NCBI RefSeq assembly: GCF_900091605.1
Contig: NZ_FMCQ01000005.1
Coordinates: forward strand, 400,493-464,492
Length of the DNA: 64,000 bases
Direction: 5' to 3'
DNA from: Micromonospora tulbaghiae
Lineage (GTDB): Bacteria; Actinomycetota; Actinomycetes; Mycobacteriales; Micromonosporaceae
Shown: positions 1-6,540 of the stretch, one piece after another
Layout: each line of letters begins with the position of its first letter
How positions within the stretch are numbered: the stretch's first letter is position 1
The notes under the pieces: model-generated
Database searches by the model: none
Seen by the model: the letters and a program-made list of their open reading frames with translations, nothing else
What the model was told of the DNA's origin: nothing
Program-made: the position numbers and the translations under genes

Positions 1-555
1 GCGGTACGCCGGTTCCCGGCGCTCACCGTCTCCACCCCGCGCATCGAGGTCCGGCACCTCGTCGCCGCCGACGCGGAGGCGGTGGACGAGGTGTTCGCCG
101 ACCGGCAGACGCAGCGCTGGCTGCCGCTGGCCGAGGCGTCCGGGCAGATCGACGGGCGGGCGTGGTGCACCGAGCTGGCCCGGCAGCGGCGCGACAGCGG
201 CGACGGAGACCACTGGGCGGTGGTCCGCCGGGAGGACCAGCGGGTGGTCGGCTCGCTCTGGGCCCGCCGTACCGACTGGGGTGCCCGGCTCACCGAGCTG
301 TCGTACGCGATCGCGCCGCACGCCCGGGGCTACGGCCTGGCGGTCGAGGCGGTGGACGCGGTGGCCATCGCGCTGATCCTGGAGCACGGGTTCCAGCGGG
401 TGGAGCTGCGGGTGGCGGCCGGCAACGTGGCGTCCCGGCGGGTCGCCGAGAAGGCCGGCTTCAGCTACGAGGGCCTGCTGCGCAACGCCGGTTTCGTCAG
501 GGGCGCCCGGGTCGACCTGGAGCTGTGGTCCTTCGTCGCCGCCGACCTCCGCTGA
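1..555 (+). CDS. GNAT family N-acetyltransferase (RimJ/RimL-like), 5' end missing
   Basis: The frame is open from the first base, so the true start lies left of the window; 184 residues are visible. Visible N-terminal sequence (TPRIEVRHLVAADAEAV) is the usual opening strand of RimJ/RimL-type acetyltransferases, so little is missing. The acetyl-CoA loop is seen as HARGYGLAVEAVDA near residue 107, followed by the typical ASRRVAEKAGFSYEGLLRN segment. The family transfers acetyl groups from acetyl-CoA to ribosomal protein N-termini or small amines; the substrate here cannot be told. A GTG at base 82 is internal and would remove the first beta strand. It converges on the PBP gene, with an inverted repeat between them. 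Confidence 0.85.
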   Translation, partial: AVRRFPALTVSTPRIEVRHLVAADAEAVDEVFADRQTQRWLPLAEASGQIDGRAWCTELARQRRDSGDGDHWAVVRREDQRVVGSLWARRTDWGARLTELSYAIAPHARGYGLAVEAVDAVAIALILEHGFQRVELRVAAGNVASRRVAEKAGFSYEGLLRNAGFVRGARVDLELWSFVAADLR

Positions 556-594
556 CCGCCCTGCGCCCCCTGCGCCCACCCGCCTCCGAACGTC

Positions 595-649
595 GATCAA
601 GGAGTTCGCGTCGGCGGATCGGGCGATCCCTGACGCAAACTCCTTGATC
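595..649. repeat. GATC-type intergenic inverted repeat, copy A
   Basis: Arms at 595-612 and 632-649 are 18 bases with one mismatch and begin GATCAAGGAGTT on the outer side. The 19-base loop contains a second small hairpin, GGATC/GATCC at 616-629. There is no T-tract on either side, so it is not a classical terminator although it sits between two convergent genes. The outer arm matches the start of two other inverted repeats in this window (6377 and 40090). Confidence 0.8.
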
Positions 650-684
650 AACTACCCGGGCGCACCCCCGGGCGGATCAGGGGG

Positions 685-2817
685 TCAGCCGACTATCTGG
701 TCCGAGGGTGGGGTGAACTGGCGGGTGGGCTGGCCCTTCAGCGAATCCCGCAAGGTCTGCGCCACCGCGTTCACCGGGATCTGCGACTGCCCGTCGCCCA
801 CCGCGTTGAACGGATTGTCCGGGTCGGCGATGAAGCTCGCCGCCGCCAGCTCCGGCGTGTAGCCGACGAACCACGCCGACCGGGTGCTGTCGGTCGTGCC
901 CGTCTTGCCGGCGACCGGGCGGCCGACCGTACCCCGCACGCTGTCGGCGGTCGACCAGCCGCCGCAACTCCCCTTGGCCGGGGTGTCGCCGGTCGGGCAG
1001 CGGGCCGCGTCGGTGGCGGCGCGGGCTGCGTCGGCGTTCACCACCTGCCGGCACCGCGGCTTGGCCACCTCCCGCTGCACCCCGCCCGCCGTCGTGTACG
1101 TGGCGGGCGTGCCGTCCCGGTTCATGATCGCGTTGACCGGGATGGCCTCGCAGTAGCGCCCGTCGGCGGCGATGGCGGCGTACGCGTTCGCCATCTCCAG
1201 CGGGGTGGCGTCGGAGACGCCGAGCGTGAACGCGCCCCACTTCTTCGCCTTCCCCGGCGACGCCTGCTCCTTGTCCACGTCGGTACGCCAGCGCAGCCCC
1301 AACTGCTCGGCCAGGCGCACCCCGGTGTCCGCGCCGATCTTCTCCTCCAGCTGGACGAAGTATGTGTTCACCGACTTGCCGAACCCGGACCACATGGTCT
1401 GCCGGCCGGTCATCGCGCCGCTGGCGTTCGACGGCGCCCACCCGTCGTAGACGGCCGACTTGTACGTGTACGGGGAGTCGTACGCGGTGGACAGCGGCAT
1501 CCCGGCGTTGAGCGCGGCGAGCATCGGGAACATCTTGAACGTCGAACCGGCCTGGTAGCCCGGGAGGGTCCCGCCGCCGAGCAGCGGCGCCACGGTGTTC
1601 GGATAGTTCGCCTTGACCTTCGGGCCGGCCTCCGGGTTCGAGCTGTTCGGGTTCTCGGCCAGGTCGAGCGAGTAGTTCCGGTTCACCGCCATCGCCTTGA
1701 TCCGCCCGGTGCCGGGCTCGGCGACCACGATCCCGTTGGCGAACGGGCTGCCGGTGTTGTCCTTGGCGCCGACGTTCTTCTCCGCCGCCGCCTGGGTCTT
1801 CGGGTCGAGCGCGAGCACGATCCGGTAGCCGCCGCGGCGTAGCTTGTCCATCCGTTCCAGCCGGTTCTCGCCGAACGCGGGCTGCGAGCTCCACCAGTTC
1901 TTCAGGTAGTCGCAGTAGAAGCCCCAGCTGCGGTGCCCGCCGTCGATCGCGGCGCAGTCGTTCGGCGGGTCGGTCAGCTTCAGCTTGATCGGCTGGCCCT
2001 TCGCCGCAGCGGCGGCGTCAGGTGACAGGTAGCCGAGGCGGGTCATGTTGTCCAGCACGTAGTTGCGCCGGCCGGTGGCGTCCTTCTGGTCCGAGGTGAT
2101 CGGGTCGTACTCCGACGGCGACTTCACCAGCCCGGCCAGCGTGGCCGCCTCGACCGGGGTGAGCGTGGCCGGTGTCTTGGAGAAGAAGATCTGCGAGGCC
2201 GCGTAGATCCCGTACGCGCGGTGACCGAAGTAGGCCGAGTTGAGGTAGCGCTCCAGGATCTGTTCCTTGCTCAGATGCTTCTCGATGTCCAGCGCCATGC
2301 GCATCTCCTTGACCTTGCGCAGGCTGGTCTGCTGGGTCGCCTCCTGGACCTCCTTGGGCGTGGTCGCGCTGTCCCGCAGCGCCATCCGCACGTACTGCAT
2401 GGTGATCGTCGAGGCGCCCTGGGAGACGCCGCCGGACCGGGCGTTGGAGACGAAAGCACGCGCCACGCCCTTCGGGTCGACGCCGTGGTGCTGGTAGAAG
2501 CGGTTGTCCTCGGCGGCGACGATCGCCTGCTGGATGTTCGGCGACATGTTCTCGACCTTGGTGTACTGCCGGTACTCCTCGTAGAACATCGTCAGCACCG
2601 TCTTGCCGTCCGGCGCGTAGACGTACGAGGTCTCGGCCGGCAGCGCGGTCTTGAGGATGCTCGTCTTCTGTTCGATCGCGTGCGCGGTGGCCTTGGCCCC
2701 GATGCCGGTGACGGCGACCAGCGGGTACAGGGCGGCGGCGACCACGATGCCGGCGATCAGCCCGGCGCGGAGAAGGGGAACGAGACGGCCAGCGGAAGCA
2801 AGGGGACGACTGCTCAC
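685..2817 (-). CDS. Class A penicillin-binding protein (transglycosylase/transpeptidase)
   Basis: This bifunctional enzyme polymerises lipid II and cross-links peptidoglycan outside the membrane. A short cytoplasmic tail and one membrane segment (about residues 15-38) precede a GT51 domain with EDNRFYQHHG (103-112), GASTITMQ (134-141) and a KEQILERYLNSAYFG segment (184-198). The transpeptidase domain has the nucleophile motif STFK (425-428), SVN (482-484) and KTG (638-640). There is no PASTA domain and the C-terminus ends soon after the catalytic core. At 710 residues it is an average class A PBP. The start is GTG at 2817; a 19-base perfect palindrome lies just upstream, between it and the divergent cobalamin operon. 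Confidence 0.93.
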   Translation of the reverse strand: MSSRPLASAGRLVPLLRAGLIAGIVVAAALYPLVAVTGIGAKATAHAIEQKTSILKTALPAETSYVYAPDGKTVLTMFYEEYRQYTKVENMSPNIQQAIVAAEDNRFYQHHGVDPKGVARAFVSNARSGGVSQGASTITMQYVRMALRDSATTPKEVQEATQQTSLRKVKEMRMALDIEKHLSKEQILERYLNSAYFGHRAYGIYAASQIFFSKTPATLTPVEAATLAGLVKSPSEYDPITSDQKDATGRRNYVLDNMTRLGYLSPDAAAAAKGQPIKLKLTDPPNDCAAIDGGHRSWGFYCDYLKNWWSSQPAFGENRLERMDKLRRGGYRIVLALDPKTQAAAEKNVGAKDNTGSPFANGIVVAEPGTGRIKAMAVNRNYSLDLAENPNSSNPEAGPKVKANYPNTVAPLLGGGTLPGYQAGSTFKMFPMLAALNAGMPLSTAYDSPYTYKSAVYDGWAPSNASGAMTGRQTMWSGFGKSVNTYFVQLEEKIGADTGVRLAEQLGLRWRTDVDKEQASPGKAKKWGAFTLGVSDATPLEMANAYAAIAADGRYCEAIPVNAIMNRDGTPATYTTAGGVQREVAKPRCRQVVNADAARAATDAARCPTGDTPAKGSCGGWSTADSVRGTVGRPVAGKTGTTDSTRSAWFVGYTPELAAASFIADPDNPFNAVGDGQSQIPVNAVAQTLRDSLKGQPTRQFTPPSDQIVG

Positions 2818-2832
2818 GGGGTCAAGCTATGA

Positions 2833-2851
2833 CATTTCCGATTCGGAAATG
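2833..2851. promoter_or_regulatory. Perfect 19-base palindrome in the PBP/cobC divergent promoter region
   Basis: CATTTCCGA and TCGGAAATG flank a single central T. On the minus strand it is followed by a possible -10 (CATAGC, about 2824-2829) close to the PBP GTG start, so the palindrome would cover the -35/-10 spacer. On the plus strand a CATAAA lies 20 bases beyond it. Such a site in an AT-richer divergent gap is best read as a repressor operator; the cognate regulator is not identifiable. Confidence 0.55.
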
Positions 2852-2938
2852 AGAAGAACTCATAAACCGGCGGACCGTGACGCGACCCACGCCGGGATGC
2901 GCTGTCCCGGGCGGCGGCTACCCGGCAGGATCGCGGAC

Positions 2939-4021
2939 ATGCCCGCAGCACCGACCGGGAGCGCCGCCGCGCTCGACGAGCCCGACCTGGGCCACCACGG
3001 GGACGCCGAGGCCACCCCCGGCCTGGTGGACCTGGCGGTCAACGTGCGCCGCGCCCCGATGCCGGACTGGCTGGCCGACCCGATCACCGCCGCGCTGGGC
3101 GACCTGGCCGCGTACCCCGACCCGGCACCGGCCCGCGCCGCAGTCGCTCACCGGCACGGGCGACCCCCGGAAGAGGTACTCCTCACCGCCGGCGCCGCCG
3201 AGGGTTTCGTCCTGATCGCCCGCGCGCTGTCCGGCGCCCGCCACCCCGTTGTGGTGCACCCGCAGTTCACCGAGCCGGAGGCCGCGCTGCGCGCCGCCGG
3301 GCACCGGGTGGACCGGGTGCTGCTCGACCCGGCCGACGGCTTCCGCCTGGACCCGGCCCGGGTCCCGGACGACGCCGACCTGGTCATGATCGGCAACCCC
3401 ACGAACCCGACCTCGGTCCTGCACCCGGCGGACACGATCGCCGCGCTGGCCCGTCCCGGCCGGGTGCTCGTGGTCGACGAGGCGTTCGCCGACACCACCG
3501 CCGCGCCCGGCGTCGACGGCGAGCCCGAGTCCCTCGCCGCTCGCCGCGACCTGCCCGGCCTCGTGGTGGTGCGCAGCCTCACCAAGACGTGGGGCCTGGC
3601 CGGGCTGCGGATCGGTTACCTGCTCGGCGACGCCGCGCTGCTGACCCGGTTCGCCGCCGCGCAGCCGCTCTGGGCGGTCTCCACCCCGGCGCTCGCCGCC
3701 GCCACCGCCTGCGCCGCGCCGGCCGCCGTCGCGGCCGAACGCGCCATCGCCGCCGACCTCGCCGCCGACCGCGACCACCTGGTGGCCCGCCTGTCCGGCC
3801 TGCCGGGGGTACGCGTGGCGGGCCGCCCGGCCGCCGCCTTCGTCCTGATCCACGTGGCCGGCGCCGCCGGCGTACGCGAGCGGCTGCGCGCGCACGGCTG
3901 GGCGGTACGCCGGGGCGACACGTTTCCCGGGCTCGGCCCGGACTGGCTCCGGATCGCCGTACGCGACCGGGGCACCACAGACGCGTTCATCGAGACGCTG
4001 GCACGGATCCTGGAGGCATGA
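2939..4021 (+). CDS. cobC: CobC-like PLP aminotransferase (threonine-phosphate decarboxylase family, Rv2231c-like)
   Basis: A 360-residue fold-type I PLP enzyme resembling histidinol-phosphate aminotransferase. The PLP lysine sits in RSLTKTWGLAGLRIGYL (about residues 210-226), preceded by NPTNPTS (substrate/PLP contacts) and VVDEAFAD. With cobT directly downstream (ATGA overlap) the best role is L-threonine-O-3-phosphate decarboxylase, making the aminopropanol-phosphate arm of cobalamin; a histidinol-phosphate aminotransferase role is the alternative. The ATG at 2939 is chosen because the family sequence (LVDLAVNVRRAPMPDWL) begins shortly after and the frame upstream is low-complexity. It is the first gene of a three-gene operon. 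Confidence 0.8.
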   Translation: MPAAPTGSAAALDEPDLGHHGDAEATPGLVDLAVNVRRAPMPDWLADPITAALGDLAAYPDPAPARAAVAHRHGRPPEEVLLTAGAAEGFVLIARALSGARHPVVVHPQFTEPEAALRAAGHRVDRVLLDPADGFRLDPARVPDDADLVMIGNPTNPTSVLHPADTIAALARPGRVLVVDEAFADTTAAPGVDGEPESLAARRDLPGLVVVRSLTKTWGLAGLRIGYLLGDAALLTRFAAAQPLWAVSTPALAAATACAAPAAVAAERAIAADLAADRDHLVARLSGLPGVRVAGRPAAAFVLIHVAGAAGVRERLRAHGWAVRRGDTFPGLGPDWLRIAVRDRGTTDAFIETLARILEA

Positions 4022-5100
4022 TGCTGGAGTCCACAGTCGCGGCGATCCAGCCGCTCGACGAGGCCGCCATGGCGGCGGCCCGCGAGTTGCAGGGACGGCT
4101 GACCAAGCCCGCCGGCTCGCTCGGCGCCCTGGAGCCGCTCTCGGTACGCCTCGCCGGGCTGGCCGGCGCCTGCCCGCCGCCGCTGCCCGAGCCGGCCGCG
4201 GTGGCGATCTTCGCCGGTGACCACGGCGTGCACGCCCAGGGCGTGACCCCGTGGCCGCAGGAGGTCACCGCCCAGATGATCGCCAACTTCCTGGCCGGCG
4301 GCGCGGTGGTCAACGCGTTCGCCCGTCAGGCCGGCGCCTCGGTCACGGTGGTGGACGTCGGCGTGGCCACCCCGATCCCCGGCGCCGACTCCGAGGAATC
4401 CGCCGATCCGGCCGGGCCGCGCCTGGTGGCCGCGAACGTCCGCCCCGGCACCCGCGACATGACGGTCACCGCCGCGCTGACGCGGGACGAGGCCCGCGCG
4501 GCCGTCGAGACCGGCATCCGGGTCGCCGGTGAGCTGATCGACGCCGGGGCGGGCATCCTGCTCACCGGCGACATGGGCATCGGCAACACCACCCCGTCCG
4601 CCACGCTCATCGCCGCGTTCGCGCGCGTGGACGCGGAGGCGGCCACCGGCCGGGGCACCGGGGTCGACGACGAGACGTACGCCCGCAAGGTGTCTGTGGT
4701 GCGGGCCGCGCTGGCCCGGCACGAGCCCGACCCGGCCGACCCGCTGGGCGTGCTGGCGGCCGTCGGCGGGCTGGAGCACGCCGCGCTGGCCGGCCTGATC
4801 CTCGGCGCCGCCGCCCGGCGGGTGCCGGTGCTGCTCGACGGCGTGATCGCGGTGAGCGCCGCGCTCGCCGCCGCCGCGTTCGCGCCGGACGCGGTGGGCG
4901 CCATGGTCGCCGGGCACCGCAGCGCCGAGCCGGGCGCCACGGCGGCGCTGCGGCACCTCGGCCTGGAGCCGCTGATCGACCTGGGACTGCGGCTCGGCGA
5001 GGGCACCGGGGCTCTGCTCGCCCTGCCGGTGGTCACCGGCGCGGTCCGGGTACTGCACGAGGTGGCGACGTTCGACTCCGCCGGGGTGGCGGAGAAGTGA
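4018..5100 (+). CDS. cobT: Nicotinate-nucleotide-dimethylbenzimidazole phosphoribosyltransferase
   Basis: CobT makes alpha-ribazole-5'-phosphate from nicotinate mononucleotide and dimethylbenzimidazole, building the lower nucleotide loop of cobalamin. The protein (360 residues) shows the family opening LQGRLTKPAGSLGALEPL, the FAGDHGVHAQGVTPWPQEV substrate region, GDMGIGNTTPSA, and a C-terminal HRSAEPGA. Two adjacent ATGs (4018 and 4021) are possible starts; the first overlaps the cobC stop as ATGA and the 3' end overlaps the next start as GTGA, so all three genes are likely coupled in translation. Confidence 0.95.
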   Translation: MMLESTVAAIQPLDEAAMAAARELQGRLTKPAGSLGALEPLSVRLAGLAGACPPPLPEPAAVAIFAGDHGVHAQGVTPWPQEVTAQMIANFLAGGAVVNAFARQAGASVTVVDVGVATPIPGADSEESADPAGPRLVAANVRPGTRDMTVTAALTRDEARAAVETGIRVAGELIDAGAGILLTGDMGIGNTTPSATLIAAFARVDAEAATGRGTGVDDETYARKVSVVRAALARHEPDPADPLGVLAAVGGLEHAALAGLILGAAARRVPVLLDGVIAVSAALAAAAFAPDAVGAMVAGHRSAEPGATAALRHLGLEPLIDLGLRLGEGTGALLALPVVTGAVRVLHEVATFDSAGVAEK

Positions 5101-6338
5101 CCGGGCCGACGCCGCCGAGCCCGTACCCCCTGGGGTTGCGGCTGGGCGGGCGGCGCGTGGTCGTCGTGGGCGGGGGAGCGGTCGCCACCCGGCGGGTGCC
5201 CGCGCTGCTCGACGCCGGCGCGGACGTGCTGCTGGTGTCGCCCGAACTGACCCCGGCGCTGCGCGCGCACGTCGACGCCGGGCGGCTGCACTGGGAGCCG
5301 CGCCGGTTCGCCCCGGGCGACCTGGACGGCGCGTGGCTGGTCCAGGTGGCTGTGGACGACCGGGCCGCCGCCGCTGCCGTCAGCGCGGCAGCGGCCGAGC
5401 GGCGAATCTTCTGCGTCCGCGCCGACGACCGGACGGCGGCCAGCGCGTGGACTCCGGCGGTGACCCGGCACGGCCCGGTCACCGTGGCGGTCCTCGGCGG
5501 CGGCGACCCGCGCCGCGCGATGGGCGTCCGCGACGCCGTGCGGGATCTGCTGGGCGCGCGGACGGCCCCCGGCTTCGCGCCGTCCCCCGAGGCGGGAGGC
5601 GCCGCCGGGGGGCGCGTCGCGCTCGTCGGCGCCGGACCGGGCGACCCGGAGCTGATCACCGTGAAGGGGTGGCGGCTGCTCACCGAGGCCGAGGTGGTCG
5701 TCGCCGACCGGCTCGTGCCCGGCCTGCTCCTGGACGAGCTGCGCCCGGACGTCGAACTCGTCGACGCCTCGAAGATCCCGTACGGGCCGTCGCGTGCCCA
5801 GGAGGAGATCAACCGGATCCTGGTGGACCGGGCCCGGGCCGGCAAGGTGGTGGTACGGCTCAAGGGCGGCGACCCGTACGTCTTCGGCCGCGGCGGCGAG
5901 GAGCTGCTGGCCTGTGCCGAGGCGGGCGTGCCGGTGACCGTGGTGCCGGGTGTGACGAGCGCGATCGCGGTGCCCGAGGTGGCCGGCGTGCCGGTGACCC
6001 ACCGGGGTGTGGCGCACGAGTTCACAGTGGTGTCCGGGCACCTCGCGCCCGACGCGCCCGCGTCGCTGGTGCGCTGGGACGCCCTGGCCGGGCTGCGCGG
6101 CACGCTCGTGATCCTGATGGGCCTGAAGAACCTCGCCGCGATCAGCGCCACCCTGATCGCGCACGGCAAGCCGGCGGAGACCCCCGCCGCGGTGATCCAG
6201 GAGGGCACCACAGCCGCCCAGCGCACGCTGCGCTCCACGCTGGGCACGGTCGCCGCCGACGTGGAGGCCGCCGCCCTGCGCCCACCCGCGATCGTGGTCG
6301 TAGGCGACGTGGTCCACACCCTCACCCCCACGCCCTGA
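5097..6338 (+). CDS. cobA: CysG/CobA-type fusion: precorrin-2 dehydrogenase plus uroporphyrinogen-III C-methyltransferase
   Basis: The N-terminal ~155 residues form a CysG-N/Met8-like NAD-binding domain (RRVVVVGGGAVATRRV, then the RAVGV-like block MGVRDAVRDLL). The C-terminal ~245 residues are the SAM-dependent methyltransferase: ALVGAGPGDPELITVKGWR, DRLV, VVRLKGGDPYVFGRGGEE and GVTSAIAVPEVAGVPVTHRG. Together they convert uroporphyrinogen III to precorrin-2 and may oxidise it to sirohydrochlorin, feeding cobalamin and siroheme. Whether the product is ferrochelated here is not clear. GTG start overlaps the cobT stop by four bases. It is the last gene of the operon. Confidence 0.92.
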   Translation: MTGPTPPSPYPLGLRLGGRRVVVVGGGAVATRRVPALLDAGADVLLVSPELTPALRAHVDAGRLHWEPRRFAPGDLDGAWLVQVAVDDRAAAAAVSAAAAERRIFCVRADDRTAASAWTPAVTRHGPVTVAVLGGGDPRRAMGVRDAVRDLLGARTAPGFAPSPEAGGAAGGRVALVGAGPGDPELITVKGWRLLTEAEVVVADRLVPGLLLDELRPDVELVDASKIPYGPSRAQEEINRILVDRARAGKVVVRLKGGDPYVFGRGGEELLACAEAGVPVTVVPGVTSAIAVPEVAGVPVTHRGVAHEFTVVSGHLAPDAPASLVRWDALAGLRGTLVILMGLKNLAAISATLIAHGKPAETPAAVIQEGTTAAQRTLRSTLGTVAADVEAAALRPPAIVVVGDVVHTLTPTP

Positions 6339-6376
6339 CCCCGAGGCCCTCGCCGACGCCCCCCGCCTGATTGCGT

Positions 6377-6445
6377 CGATCTTGCACTTGGCGCCCGCCA
6401 CGTGCCCGTTACGGCCCATTTGTCGGGGCAGCAAGTGCAAGATCG
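6377..6445. repeat. GATC-type intergenic inverted repeat, copy B
   Basis: Perfect 14-base arms at 6377-6390 and 6432-6445 (CGATCTTGCACTTG) flank a 41-base spacer. Like copies A and C it is intergenic (between convergent genes), has GATC at its outer edge, and lacks a T-tract. Confidence 0.8.
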
Positions 6446-6449
6446 CCGA

Positions 6450-6482
6450 GGGCGGGGCGGGGCGGGGCGGGGCGGGGCGGGG
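6450..6482 (+). repeat. (GGGGC)n G-rich tandem repeat, potential G-quadruplex
   Basis: Six GGGG runs separated by single C bases, preceded by a GGG, give an uninterrupted five-base tandem repeat on the plus strand. Four or more G-runs with one-base loops fit a stable intramolecular quadruplex. It lies between inverted repeat B and the terminator of the trehalose genes, within the 3' region of both convergent transcripts. Confidence 0.8.
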
Positions 6483-6489
6483 ACGGAAC

Positions 6490-6531
6490 GAAGGCGGCGG
6501 CGGGGCCCGGAAGGTCCCCGCCGCCGCCTTC
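6490..6531 (-). terminator. Terminator hairpin of the otsA/otsB-GH15 operon
   Basis: Perfect 16-bp stem (6490-6505 with 6516-6531) and a 10-base loop, nine bases beyond the stop of the minus-strand gene. No clear T-run follows, as is common in high-GC actinobacteria. Confidence 0.7.
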
Positions 6532-6540
6532 GTACGGGCG

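Noticed and set aside
82..555. GTG at 82 as start of the first gene
   Set aside because: The frame is open to base 1 and the upstream residues match the family, so the gene is simply cut by the window edge.
2860..2938. Possible cobalamin riboswitch upstream of the cobC-cobT operon
   Set aside because: The gap is only about 120 bases and lacks the conserved B12-box and paired core; only GC-rich hairpins are visible.
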